This document shows positions 26,572-35,898 of a DNA stretch of 58,062 bases, piece by piece. Positions within the stretch are counted from its first letter, which is position 1, and each line of letters begins with the position of its first letter. The translations under genes and the position numbers were made by a program. Under the pieces are notes generated by a model, which saw only the letters and a list, made by a program, of their open reading frames with translations, had not been told where the DNA came from and ran no database searches. The stretch is from an uncultured Collinsella sp. (lineage in GTDB: Bacteria; Actinomycetota; Coriobacteriia; Coriobacteriales; Coriobacteriaceae), in the NCBI GenBank assembly GCA_934621295.1, contig CAKTVB010000008.1, positions 1 to 58,062 of the forward strand, given 5' to 3'.

Positions 26572-27510
26572 CTACTGCGTTTTGCCTGATGAATCGGCAA
26601 CGAGCTTCTCCAAACGAAGCACACGATGATACAGAGCTGATTTTGAAAGCGGCGGCTGGGCGGCCTCGCCGAGGTCACGAAGGGACAAATCGGGATGGGC
26701 CTCGCGCAAATCACAGAAATCGGCAAGCGCGCGCGGCAGATTGTCTCGAAGTCCCAGTCGCTTCAGCTGTTCAATGAGTTCAAGCTGACGCTGCGCCGCG
26801 CCAGCGCTCCTCCCCTGGTTGGCAAGCTCGGCATTCACCAGTCGATTCACGTCATTTTTAACCGACTTCATAGCGCGCACGTCCTCGATATCCTCGACGC
26901 ATCGACGCGCACCCACGATATACAGAAGGTTACGAACGTCCTCGGCGCTCTTGACATACACGGCATAGCTCGACCGACGTCGGTTCACGCGCGCATGAAT
27001 ACCCACCCGGCAAATCAAATCGGCCAGGGCATAGGCGAACTGCTCGCCCGTCACGGCAATCTCAAGATGAAAGTCGCCACGAGGGTCGGCCACGAAGCCG
27101 CCCGCAATCAGCGCGCCACGAATATAGGCGAGGCGACAGCAATCGCGCGCTACCGCATGATGTGGAATACCCGCCACCAGTTTTCCCTGGCGATCGAGAA
27201 TGCCCAACAGGACAAGGGCCTTTTCAAGATCGGGCTGATCGGGCAGGACGATGAGATAGTTGCGCACGCGATGCAGCACAGATTTACGCACCGTGAACTC
27301 GGTTTTGAGCTTCAAGATCTTATGGGTAAGACCAATCATAGTGCGGGCGACGGCGCCGGTTTCGGTCGCCACCTGCAGACGATAACCTCCGGAGCCGGCA
27401 ACGAGCGTTCCGCAAACGCGCGCGAGCGCGGCAAGCGTTGCCAAATCGCAGTATTCGCAGGAAGGCTCGCAGCGTGCGAGCTCATCTCTCACCTCAGCGG
27501 TAAACGACAT
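26572..27510 (-). CDS. whiA: Sporulation/cell-division regulator WhiA
   Basis: A 312-residue protein combining an N-terminal LAGLIDADG homing-endonuclease-like domain (about 1-215, e.g. YIRGALIAGGFVADPRGDFHLEI) with a C-terminal helix-turn-helix domain (about 225-305, LSLRDLGEAAQPPLSKSALYHRVLRLEKL-type region). It is a DNA-binding regulator in Gram-positive bacteria. The ATG at 27510 has GGGGAGG 4 nt upstream. It directly follows rapZ; the yvcK gene usually found between them is missing. Confidence 0.95.
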   Translation of the reverse strand: MSFTAEVRDELARCEPSCEYCDLATLAALARVCGTLVAGSGGYRLQVATETGAVARTMIGLTHKILKLKTEFTVRKSVLHRVRNYLIVLPDQPDLEKALVLLGILDRQGKLVAGIPHHAVARDCCRLAYIRGALIAGGFVADPRGDFHLEIAVTGEQFAYALADLICRVGIHARVNRRRSSYAVYVKSAEDVRNLLYIVGARRCVEDIEDVRAMKSVKNDVNRLVNAELANQGRSAGAAQRQLELIEQLKRLGLRDNLPRALADFCDLREAHPDLSLRDLGEAAQPPLSKSALYHRVLRLEKLVADSSGKTQ

Positions 27511-27579
27511 GTCGCCTCCCCTGGGAAACAGAGAGGGCACGGGGGCTAGCTATATGACCATGCATCCTGATACTTACAC

Positions 27580-28500
27580 CTAACTTGCTGTATTCGCACG
27601 CGGAAGATCGCGGTGGGAAATGCTCACGTGATATTGCTGACGCTCGAGATAGCGCGCTGTCGCCTCGGCAATCGCCACGGAACGATGTTGGCCACCCGTG
27701 CAGCCAACGGCAATGGAAAGCTGAGGCTTTCCTTCTGCAACGTAACCGGGCATCACGGCATCCAGCAGACGGAACCAGGCATCCAAAAATTCCTTGGTCT
27801 TAGGATGCTCAAGCACAAAGGAGGACACCTTGGGATCCAGACCCGTCATCGTGCGCATCTCGGGATCGTAATAGGGATTGGGCAGGAAGCGAACGTCGAT
27901 CATAAGATCGGCCTCAACCGGCAGGCCATGCTTGAACCCAAAGGAAAAGACATGCACATCCATAAGCTGCTGATCGGGAATCTCCGAGAAGGCCATGCGC
28001 AGTTTGTTGCGCAAGCTGGAAGTGTGCATGCGACTCGTGTCAATCACCATGTCGGCGCGATCTTTGATGCTCTTGAGCTGCACACGCTCGCGCTGGATAG
28101 CGTCGACGGTCGATTCGCCAGGCATAACGAGAGGGTGGCGGCGGCGGTTCTCGCTATAGCGGCGAATCAAAACCTCGTCGGAAGCATCAAGAAACACGAT
28201 CTTACAGCTCATCTCGTGGTCCTCGAGCGTACGAATGGTATCCAGCAGCTCGTCGAACAGGCCCTGGCTTCGCAAGTCGCAGGTAACCGCTAGATGGCGC
28301 CCGATACCCGCATTGATACCCACGAGCTCCGCCAACTGCAAGATGAGGCGCGGAGGCAGATTATCGATGCAGAAGTAACCCATATCTTCAAAGACATGCA
28401 TCGCCTGAGTGCGGCCAGAGCCCGCCATACCGGTGATAATCACGATATCCGGTACGCGATCGGCAAGTTCCTGCGCGGTAATATCATCTCTTGCGGGCAT
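27580..28500 (-). CDS. rapZ: RapZ/YvcJ nucleotide-binding protein
   Basis: A 306-residue P-loop protein. Walker A is GMAGSGRTQA, followed by the family signature YFCIDNLPP. The C-terminal domain contains GCTGGQHRSVAIAE. In enterobacteria RapZ is an RNase adaptor; in Gram-positives (YvcJ) it hydrolyses nucleotides and affects cell-wall and competence traits. GGAGG lies 9 nt before the ATG. It is placed between uvrC and whiA, the usual neighbourhood. Confidence 0.95.
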   Translation of the reverse strand: MPARDDITAQELADRVPDIVIITGMAGSGRTQAMHVFEDMGYFCIDNLPPRLILQLAELVGINAGIGRHLAVTCDLRSQGLFDELLDTIRTLEDHEMSCKIVFLDASDEVLIRRYSENRRRHPLVMPGESTVDAIQRERVQLKSIKDRADMVIDTSRMHTSSLRNKLRMAFSEIPDQQLMDVHVFSFGFKHGLPVEADLMIDVRFLPNPYYDPEMRTMTGLDPKVSSFVLEHPKTKEFLDAWFRLLDAVMPGYVAEGKPQLSIAVGCTGGQHRSVAIAEATARYLERQQYHVSISHRDLPRANTAS

Positions 28501-28582
28501 ATAAGAGCGCCTCCTCGTTGATTCCAGCTATCGACCAGTATAGCAAGGCGCCGCAAGAGCAACGGCGCCCGCATGAAGTGGG

Positions 28583-30586
28583 CTACGCCCCCTGTTCGCG
28601 CTCGTCCCTCCCCCACACGCGGAGCGTGTCATAGACCGCTTGGGCGACGTCGGCAGAAACACCGCGCACCTGGGCGATCTCTTCAGCGCTCGCGGCGCGC
28701 AATCGCTTCATCGATCCAAAGTGGCGCATGATGGCTTTCTTGCGCGTGGGCCCCACGCCTTCTACCTCATCAAGAATCGAAACCGTCATCGCCTTGTCGC
28801 GCAGCTCGCGATGGAAGGTAATGGCGAAGCGGTGGGATTCGTCGCGCACCTGCTTGATGAGATACAGCGATGCAGAGCCCGTGGGAAGCACCACGGGAGT
28901 ATCGTCCCAAGGCACGAAAACTTCCTCATCAGCCTTGGCAAGGCCACAAACCGGAATGTCGAGGCCCAAGGCTTCAAGCTGATTCATAGCAGCCGTGAGC
29001 TGCGGCTTTCCGCCGTCGACCACAAGCAAGTCGGGCCGCGAGCCAAAGCGCTCGTCAGCCATACGTTCGGGTGCGTAGCGACGCCCCAGCACCTCGGACA
29101 TCGACGCGAAGTCGTTTGCCTCGTCAAGCTCCGCTCGAATCTTGAAGCGTCGATACTGACTCTTGTCGGCACGCCCGTTGGTGAACACCACCATCGATGC
29201 CACCGTGAACTTGCCATGGATAGTCGAGATGTCGAAGCATTCGATACGAAGCGGTGGCGCGTCGAGCGCAAGCGCGCTCTCCAGCTGCAGCAACGCCTGG
29301 TTGGTGCGGTCATCGGAATAGCCGGTGCGCATCATGTAGCGCATGAGCGTATGGCGGGCATTGCGCACGCAAATCTCCATCAGGCGATGCTTCTCGCCGC
29401 GCCGGGGGCGATGGAGGACGCATTTGCGGCCACGCTTCTGGCTCAGCCATTCGCCGATAACCTGGGAATCTTCCAGGTCGCAGGCAACATCGACCTCCGT
29501 AGGAATATCCGAGGTCTCGTCGTAGTAGCGCTTGACGAATCCGGAGACGAGCTCTTCTTCGTCCACGTCAAGACCCTTGTCCAAAATGAACTCGCATGTA
29601 CGGACCGTACGACCCTCACGCACCACAAAAACGCAGGCACCCGCAATGGTCTCTTCACGGTAAAAGCCAATCAGATCGATATCCACGCTCGTGGGGAATA
29701 CCACCTGCTGGCGATCGTCAAGGCCGTTGATAACCTCGAGGCGGCGCTTGATGCGCCCGGCACGCTCGAAATCAAGCTCGGCGGCAGCTTCTGCCATGTC
29801 GTCCTTGAGCTCGTCAATCAGCTCGCGGCGCTTGCCCGAAAGAAAACGCTCTACGCGGCGGACATTCTTGGCATACTCCTCGCGCCCAATCATACCCGCA
29901 CAAACACCCGGGCCGCGACCCACATGGTAGTCAAAGCAAGGACGCCCTTTCTCGGCGCAGACAAGCTCGATAACATCGCTGTCGGCAGGATGCTTCTCAA
30001 GCAGGCGGCGCACGTGCTTCCAGCCCGTGCAGGAAGCATTGCAGATGGGCACGACCTTGCGCAGGGTATCGATCATCTCACGTGCGGCTCGCGCGTCCGT
30101 ATAAGGGCCAAAGTAGCGCGTGCCCGCCCGATGACGCTCGCGCGTATATTTGATAGCAGGAAAGACATCGCCATGCGTGACGGCAATGTAGGGATAGCTC
30201 TTGTCATCCTTGAAGTCGACATTGAAATACGGGTGATACTGCTCGATGAGATTGCGCTCCAAAACGAGTGCTTCATGCTCGCTTTGGACCACCACGTAAT
30301 CAAATGACGCCACGAGCTGCATCATGAGGGGGATCTTTTGGCGATCATCGCTCAGCGTCACGTACTGCTTCATGCGCGCGCGAAGGTTTTTTGCCTTGCC
30401 CACGTAGATGACTTCACCGGCGGCATCTTTCCATAGATAACAGCCTGGATCGGTCGGAACATGCGCCACCTGCTCGGCAAGCGAGGGCGCGCCGTTGGTG
30501 GACGCGCTCACGTGCTCGTGCGCAGCTCGTATATCAAGCGAAGAGGCGATGCGCGGACGCGCCGCGCCGGCATCCGGCTCAGACAT
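28583..30586 (-). CDS. uvrC: Excinuclease ABC subunit C
   Basis: The dual-incision nuclease of nucleotide excision repair, 667 residues. An N-terminal GIY-YIG domain (about 47-130, including VIYVGKAKNLRARM) makes the 3' cut. A UVR motif follows (about 255-290), then the RNase H-like 5' nuclease domain (ECFDISTIHGKFTVASMVV, VVDGGKPQL) and a C-terminal double helix-hairpin-helix. The first 35 residues are a non-conserved extension. It starts 3 nt after the ATP-grasp gene stop. uvrA and uvrB are also in this window but in other transcription units. Confidence 0.97.
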   Translation of the reverse strand: MSEPDAGAARPRIASSLDIRAAHEHVSASTNGAPSLAEQVAHVPTDPGCYLWKDAAGEVIYVGKAKNLRARMKQYVTLSDDRQKIPLMMQLVASFDYVVVQSEHEALVLERNLIEQYHPYFNVDFKDDKSYPYIAVTHGDVFPAIKYTRERHRAGTRYFGPYTDARAAREMIDTLRKVVPICNASCTGWKHVRRLLEKHPADSDVIELVCAEKGRPCFDYHVGRGPGVCAGMIGREEYAKNVRRVERFLSGKRRELIDELKDDMAEAAAELDFERAGRIKRRLEVINGLDDRQQVVFPTSVDIDLIGFYREETIAGACVFVVREGRTVRTCEFILDKGLDVDEEELVSGFVKRYYDETSDIPTEVDVACDLEDSQVIGEWLSQKRGRKCVLHRPRRGEKHRLMEICVRNARHTLMRYMMRTGYSDDRTNQALLQLESALALDAPPLRIECFDISTIHGKFTVASMVVFTNGRADKSQYRRFKIRAELDEANDFASMSEVLGRRYAPERMADERFGSRPDLLVVDGGKPQLTAAMNQLEALGLDIPVCGLAKADEEVFVPWDDTPVVLPTGSASLYLIKQVRDESHRFAITFHRELRDKAMTVSILDEVEGVGPTRKKAIMRHFGSMKRLRAASAEEIAQVRGVSADVAQAVYDTLRVWGRDEREQGA

Positions 30587-30589
30587 AGG

Positions 30590-31852
30590 CTAAGCGTTCT
30601 TGTCAGAGCCCATAAAACGGTCGAACTTCTGCACCTGGTGCATAAACGTCACGCGCGCATAGAGCTTATGGGCAAAGGTGTCGCGAGGATTGTCATACGG
30701 ATAGCCCGCATGGCCGCTGCGATACATACCCAACACCTCGTCACGCAACTCAGGGTTGGAAACATGGTGCTCGATAACCTTCTTGGGCACGCAGGTATAC
30801 AGGGTGTCGCCGTAGGCCTCCTGATACGGAATCTCGCGATGCAAGATGTACTCGTCCACAAGCAGGCGGGCGATGTTCGCGCCGCCCTGGGCCACGTAGT
30901 ACGTGTTGCGACCGGGGCGCGTGTTGATTTCAAAAAACCTGTAGGAGCCGTCGCGCGAATCGTATTTAATGTCGAAATTACCAAAGCCGCGGTAGCCAAC
31001 GTGCTTGCAAAAGCGCTTGGCATCCTCGATGATGCGCTCGACGCGCTCAGGCAGGATGCACATCGGGTTGCCGATACGTGCCGGAGAGTGATCTTGCAGC
31101 ACTACACGGCCGCCAGACACAACGCGCACATCGCCCGAAGCGTCGGAGAACGTCGTGAGGGACCGCAAGGCATCGTCGTCACCAGGGATGAAATCTTGAA
31201 CAACGAGCTCACGGTCGTAGCCCGCCTCGCGGAGCAAATCAAAGATGCGCAGCAGATCAGCGGGCGTCTGGACCTCGTAGACCTTCTCCTTGCCCGGGAA
31301 ATCCATCAGGTCGTAGCGGGCGGAGTTGGAAGGCTTCGCGATGAGCGGATAGGTAAAGGATTCGGCATCGATCACAGCATCCGGGTCCGCACAATCGAAC
31401 GTCCAGGTTTTGGGATAGTCGATACCCAGCTCCTCGCAGATCGCATAGAAGCGCTCCTTCTGCGTGATATCGTCGAGCAGCTCAAAATCGTTATACGGAA
31501 CAGCAAACCACTGGGAAAGCTCTTCCTTGTTCTGGGAGAGAATGCGCGCATGCCAATCGGCGCTGCCAAAAATGATGGCAACCTTGCCAGCTGCCGCAAG
31601 TTCGGCACCGAGCTTGCGCAAGAAGTCCATGATCGCATCGTCGCCCTGCCCCATAGCGGGAACGACGCGATAGTCAACCAGGTTGCTCGAGGAGGTAACC
31701 TTGACGTCAACAGCCGAGATAACCATCGTCTTCACGCCATACGCCTCATGGAAGCAGCGGGCAAAACCATAGGACATAATCTCTCCGCCAAGGGCGACGG
31801 GGACCAGACGAGTCGAAAGATCGGATTCGGTAAGCTGCGAAGTATCAATCAT
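30590..31852 (-). CDS. ATP-grasp ligase, D-aspartate ligase-like
   Basis: A 420-residue ATP-grasp enzyme. The N-terminal part (PVALGGEIMSYGFARCFHE, EYGVKT-like AYGVKT) resembles the D-aspartate ligases that add D-Asp to the lysine-type residue of peptidoglycan precursors. ATP-grasp landmarks are LIAKPSNSARY, VVQDFIPGDD and the Mg-binding FFEINTRPGRN. A related possibility is another amino-acid ligase of the same superfamily. The frame also opens at a TTG at 31885; I prefer the ATG at 31852. It is packed between a FemAB protein and uvrC, downstream of murJ, which supports a wall-precursor role. Confidence 0.8.
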   Translation of the reverse strand: MIDTSQLTESDLSTRLVPVALGGEIMSYGFARCFHEAYGVKTMVISAVDVKVTSSSNLVDYRVVPAMGQGDDAIMDFLRKLGAELAAAGKVAIIFGSADWHARILSQNKEELSQWFAVPYNDFELLDDITQKERFYAICEELGIDYPKTWTFDCADPDAVIDAESFTYPLIAKPSNSARYDLMDFPGKEKVYEVQTPADLLRIFDLLREAGYDRELVVQDFIPGDDDALRSLTTFSDASGDVRVVSGGRVVLQDHSPARIGNPMCILPERVERIIEDAKRFCKHVGYRGFGNFDIKYDSRDGSYRFFEINTRPGRNTYYVAQGGANIARLLVDEYILHREIPYQEAYGDTLYTCVPKKVIEHHVSNPELRDEVLGMYRSGHAGYPYDNPRDTFAHKLYARVTFMHQVQKFDRFMGSDKNA

Positions 31853-31891
31853 GAGTGCACCAATCGAAAGACAGGGATGGGACAAGAGGGA

Positions 31892-32893
31892 TTAGCGAAG
31901 GCGCGAGCGCAGCGCTTTAAGACGAACGAGCGCGCCATAGAAGCCGCCGCGCACGGGAAGATCGCGGTCGGGTGCGACCATGCGAACACCATCCTTGGCG
32001 AACTTCGTCTTGAACGTATTGAGATTGAGGGTCTCGGGAGCAAACTCGCTGCCGATGCCCATCTGGTCGTACTCCGTGCACCCCATGCGGGAAAGCTCGC
32101 AGCACTCAAAGTAGATAAGGCGATCGGTTGCAAGGAAACGCGCGTCGCACGAGCGCGATGCACCGTAATAGCGAGTCGCGCGCGTGCCGGAGATAGTGGC
32201 GATGGTCCAGGTAATGACCTGGTCTCCGTCGCGACCGGCAAACAGGCGGCAGTGCTCAGGACCCAAGATGCGCAGCATGCTGTGGTAATCCTCAATCGGA
32301 GCAGGCGAGAACCCGTCGCGCTTGCCGGTCTCGACCATGACCTCGTAATATTCATCAAAGGATTCCTGTGCGCGATCCGTCTCATCGCTAAAAGTAAGCG
32401 TGCACTCGCGCAACGCCTTGCGCACGTCGCGACGCCCGCGCGGCTTCATGCGTGCAAGAATCTCGTCATCGCCTCCTGTGAGGTCGATGATTACCGTGGT
32501 GTCATAAGGAAGCGTGGAGAGGCAGCGTCGCGTCGCAGGAAGCTCATGCTTCACCGCAAGACGGCAAAACACCTGGCGACGGTCCTCGGCGTGAACAAAT
32601 GCACGCAGGGCATCAAGCGCTGCTGCTTCCATCTCGGCCGTGGGCTCCTCGACCCAAATGGGACCGTGATGCGCACGCAGGTAGCGATACCCATGGGTCT
32701 CGTACTGAGCAAAACAAATTGCGGCAATGGTCTTGCCCTCATTCTCGATGACGGCATAGCCCCATGGGCTGCGACCGGGGATCGTCGACTCGAACTCCAG
32801 CCAAACGGGGAGCTGCTCGACAGGAATAGCCACGCCAAGCGCAGCGAGCTCCTCTTCATATGCTTCGCGGGACAGCTTCTTAACCTGCATCAT
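31892..32893 (-). CDS. FemAB-family peptidyltransferase
   Basis: About 333 residues forming two GNAT-like folds, as in FemX/MurM enzymes that transfer amino acids from aminoacyl-tRNA to the stem peptide of lipid II. Family features are GPIWVEEP, the MKPRGRRDVRKALRE block that resembles the FemAB K(P)xxRxxIRKA motif, and the C-terminal YYGASR...IYFECCELSRMGCTEYDQMG region. Three start codons (GTG 32896, ATG 32893, ATG 32890) follow one another; GGAG is 5 nt from the middle one. It is followed after a few nucleotides by the ATP-grasp ligase. Confidence 0.85.
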   Translation of the reverse strand: MMQVKKLSREAYEEELAALGVAIPVEQLPVWLEFESTIPGRSPWGYAVIENEGKTIAAICFAQYETHGYRYLRAHHGPIWVEEPTAEMEAAALDALRAFVHAEDRRQVFCRLAVKHELPATRRCLSTLPYDTTVIIDLTGGDDEILARMKPRGRRDVRKALRECTLTFSDETDRAQESFDEYYEVMVETGKRDGFSPAPIEDYHSMLRILGPEHCRLFAGRDGDQVITWTIATISGTRATRYYGASRSCDARFLATDRLIYFECCELSRMGCTEYDQMGIGSEFAPETLNLNTFKTKFAKDGVRMVAPDRDLPVRGGFYGALVRLKALRSRLR

Positions 32894-32979
32894 CACAGCT
32901 CCGTTGAATCCGGATTCACATACTCAAGCGTTTAAGTATATCTGTTGACGCCATGCATCGACTTGGTGCCCAGCAGCTT

Positions 32980-34158
32980 CTACGAAGAGACCACGCGCCT
33001 GACCACCTCGGCGACCTCCGCCGCCTGCGCCTCGCCCTCATTGGTGGGAAGCGTTGCCAGGCAGGCCACCATTCGATTGCACATGGCAAGGCCCGAACGG
33101 TCACGGGGAACATGGTAGGCAGACTCGTCCAAAACGCCAGGACCGAGCTCGGGGCGGTACCAGCAGCTGGTATAGTGCCCCGCCGCGCAGCACTCCTCGA
33201 TAATCCGGTCGGCCGTGGCGGTGTCGCGCACGACAATGGGGAACTTAAGGAGCGGCTGCCCGAGCTGCGTCGAGGCGGGAACCTCCACACCAGGCATATC
33301 GGCGAAGAGGCGGCAGTATGCCTGTGTCGCCTCGATGCGCAGGCGCTCGTCGCCATCGAGGCGATCGAATGCAACATGGGCCTGCTCGCACACATGAGCG
33401 CTCGGGCGCATGGGCGCGTAGGAGAGTTCTCCCCGCTGTTCGGCGGTACTCACCGCAGGCTCAAAGAGTCCCAGAGCAGCTAGGCCATGACGCAACCCGC
33501 GCGCCACAGGGCGCGGTACATGGTTGAAGACGCGACATTCATTCACAAACAGACGCTCGAGCATATCGAGACGCGCACCCGATACGGGCAGCGCAGACAG
33601 CCGATCGCGCACACGGCGCAAAACAGCAGAGAAGGGAGATGCGGGATTCACCCAAACCGCGCCGCCCAAAAGGGTGTGAAGCATCTTCTCGATGCCAAAG
33701 GAATGAAATGAGATGTCTGCCAGCGGCTTGCCCGATTCGTCTTTCGCCATCCTGCCCACGCAGTGGGCGCAGTCCTCTACAAGAAGAGCGCCAGCCCCAT
33801 GGGCACGATGCGCCAACCGAGTAGTTGCCGCATCGTCGACGATGCCGTATGTATGCTGAGCCACCACGGCGCGCAGCTCTCCCGAAACATCAAGCAGGTC
33901 GGAGTCGATCATGGCCGTGTCAAAAGACACCTCGCAATAACGAGGCACAAGGCCCGCCACCAGAATAGGATCGACCGCGGTGCAGCAGGTGAGCAGCTGC
34001 GTCGCCACCTCGCCTGCGCCCATCTCGGCGCAGATCTCCTCAAATGCAACCTGCATGCCATAGCGGGCCTTAAACACCAAGAACCAGTCGTCCGGATCGG
34101 TGGCAGTACGCAACGCCATGATCTGGGCGATCGATGCTTCCTGTTGAGAGCGTGCCAT
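32980..34158 (-). CDS. DegT/DnrJ/EryC1-like PLP enzyme
   Basis: A 392-residue fold-type I PLP protein. The family pattern LLVEDCAHCVG (cofactor Asp) and SFHSFGIEKMLHTLLGG (predicted PLP Lys in IEK) is clear, so the enzyme is probably catalytically competent. Most relatives aminate nucleotide-bound sugars, but no sugar-nucleotide genes are near. Here it lies 12 nt after murJ and upstream of FemAB and ATP-grasp genes, so a role in making an amino acid or amino sugar for the wall is a reasonable inference only. GGAGGT precedes the start. Confidence 0.82.
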   Translation of the reverse strand: MARSQQEASIAQIMALRTATDPDDWFLVFKARYGMQVAFEEICAEMGAGEVATQLLTCCTAVDPILVAGLVPRYCEVSFDTAMIDSDLLDVSGELRAVVAQHTYGIVDDAATTRLAHRAHGAGALLVEDCAHCVGRMAKDESGKPLADISFHSFGIEKMLHTLLGGAVWVNPASPFSAVLRRVRDRLSALPVSGARLDMLERLFVNECRVFNHVPRPVARGLRHGLAALGLFEPAVSTAEQRGELSYAPMRPSAHVCEQAHVAFDRLDGDERLRIEATQAYCRLFADMPGVEVPASTQLGQPLLKFPIVVRDTATADRIIEECCAAGHYTSCWYRPELGPGVLDESAYHVPRDRSGLAMCNRMVACLATLPTNEGEAQAAEVAEVVRRVVSS

Positions 34159-34170
34159 CGGGGACCTCCT

Positions 34171-35892
34171 TTATGCGCGTCGCGGAATGAAGCGCTTGAC
34201 CATAGCGGAAAGAACGGCGACCTCGGGCATTTGGCGCGAAATGGCAAAGCCAAACGTCACGATGAGCGCCGGCACGCCGCCAATGATGCAATACAGCAAC
34301 GACCTCATCATACCGCCGCCCGCGATGGGGCCAACCAGCATCTGAAGGAGCAGCAGGATACCGGCGCCCACAAGAGCGCCGGCGGCGCCCAGCACCAGCG
34401 CGCGCATGCCAGAGGCGAAAATGGACTTAAAGCCGATGCGGCCGAGCTCATGGCGAAGAATCGCAAACGTCACGGCATCGATAGCCACGAAGAAGAACGT
34501 CGAGCTGATACCAACGATATTGAAGCCAAAAATCGGAGTGAACACCAGGCAGATAACAATCTGGATGGCACCGGCAATGCACTCGGCGATAGCAAACAGC
34601 GACATCTTGCGAAGCGAAGAGCACGCCTTCTGCAAATAGGTGCACACACCGTAAAACGGAAGCGAAACCGAGAGCCAAGCGATATAGGTCGAGAGCATCT
34701 GTACATCCTCGCTCGACATGCGCGCGCTCTTGAGCATATTGGACAGACACGGCGAGAAAGCGATGAGATACATGGCGAACGGAATAAGCAGGAAGAGGAT
34801 CTGCCCGCACCCGTCGGCGATACCATCGATAAACTTACCGATCTTACCGCTCGCCACAAACGACGAAAGTTCCGTGAACATGGCGGTCGTGATGGGGATG
34901 GCGAAAACCGAATACGGCAGGATATACCAGATGCGCGCGTAATACGTGATGGAAGCGCCGTTCGGGTTCACCGAAAGCGAGCAAGAGCTCTGCACCGAAG
35001 TGGTGGCAAACGAGACGAAGGTCACGATGAGCGTAGGAATGCCGATGGAAAGCGTCTCGCGAATAAGCGGGTCGTGAATATCGATACGCGGCGAGAGCTT
35101 TACGCCGTGGCGCCTAAGCGCTGGAATCTGCATGACCACCTGAACGAGCACGCCGAGGGGGTTAGAGATGGCAAGGACCATGATGGCGGCGAAAGGCTGT
35201 GTCTCGACAAGCACGCCGTAGATAAAGAAGGCGGCGGTGATCACGATGTTGTTTGCAATGGGCGCCGCCGTGCTCCACAGGTAATCGCGCTCGGCGTTAA
35301 GCACGCTGGAAATAACCGACGAGAGCGCATAGAGCACAACCTCGATCGCAAAGAACCTGAAGAAGAATGTCGCCAGGTCAAAATCGAATTCAGAGGATGC
35401 GTTAAACGCCTGCGTCCAGATAATCTGGCCTGCAAAGATGAAGGAAAGCAGCGCCAAGGCGCCCATCAACAGGGTGACGAGCGAGAGAAGATTGGACGCA
35501 TAGGCACTCGCTCCCTCACGCCCGGCTTTCTTTTTCGTCGAAACGTAGACAGGCAAAAACGCCGTAACAAGCATGCCGCCCATAACAAGCTCGTAAAGGG
35601 CGTTGGGGAGGTTATTCGCAATGGTGAATGCGCTCGCGGTAATGGTGGTGCCCATGCCAAACGCCTGGGCCCACGTGCGAAAGAAGCCGGTGATGCGGCT
35701 CACGATCACAAGGCCGCTCATGAGGGCGGCCGATTTGCCCACATCCTCGGCAGATGCTTCATCGTCATCGACCACTACGTCCTCTTCGGAACGAGCGGGG
35801 GCAACAGCCGCAGGCTCGACAAACGGGGCATTTAGATCGACCGAATCGGACGAAGCCAGTTCATCGGTAATCTCGGTATCAGCGTTAGTCAT
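34171..35892 (-). CDS. murJ: MurJ/MviN-type lipid II flippase
   Basis: A 573-residue MOP-superfamily transporter with about 14 membrane helices, beginning after a 45-residue acidic cytoplasmic tail. The start of the fold (SGLVIVSRITGFFRTWAQAF) and the conserved early stretch NNLPNALYELVMGGML are typical of MurJ. It should flip lipid-linked peptidoglycan precursor across the membrane. It follows ybaK by 6 nt and heads the putative cross-bridge genes. Whether it is the only MurJ of the genome cannot be told from here. Confidence 0.92.
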   Translation of the reverse strand: MTNADTEITDELASSDSVDLNAPFVEPAAVAPARSEEDVVVDDDEASAEDVGKSAALMSGLVIVSRITGFFRTWAQAFGMGTTITASAFTIANNLPNALYELVMGGMLVTAFLPVYVSTKKKAGREGASAYASNLLSLVTLLMGALALLSFIFAGQIIWTQAFNASSEFDFDLATFFFRFFAIEVVLYALSSVISSVLNAERDYLWSTAAPIANNIVITAAFFIYGVLVETQPFAAIMVLAISNPLGVLVQVVMQIPALRRHGVKLSPRIDIHDPLIRETLSIGIPTLIVTFVSFATTSVQSSCSLSVNPNGASITYYARIWYILPYSVFAIPITTAMFTELSSFVASGKIGKFIDGIADGCGQILFLLIPFAMYLIAFSPCLSNMLKSARMSSEDVQMLSTYIAWLSVSLPFYGVCTYLQKACSSLRKMSLFAIAECIAGAIQIVICLVFTPIFGFNIVGISSTFFFVAIDAVTFAILRHELGRIGFKSIFASGMRALVLGAAGALVGAGILLLLQMLVGPIAGGGMMRSLLYCIIGGVPALIVTFGFAISRQMPEVAVLSAMVKRFIPRRA

Positions 35893-35898
35893 ATAGTC

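Noticed and set aside
30461..32935. 824-codon plus-strand open frame across uvrC, ATP-grasp and FemAB genes
   Set aside because: It spans three well-supported minus-strand genes and their junctions and encodes no recognisable domain.
33763..35835. 690-codon plus-strand open frame over murJ
   Set aside because: Its product is Arg/His/Asp-rich without hydrophobic cores, as expected for the complement of a membrane-protein gene.
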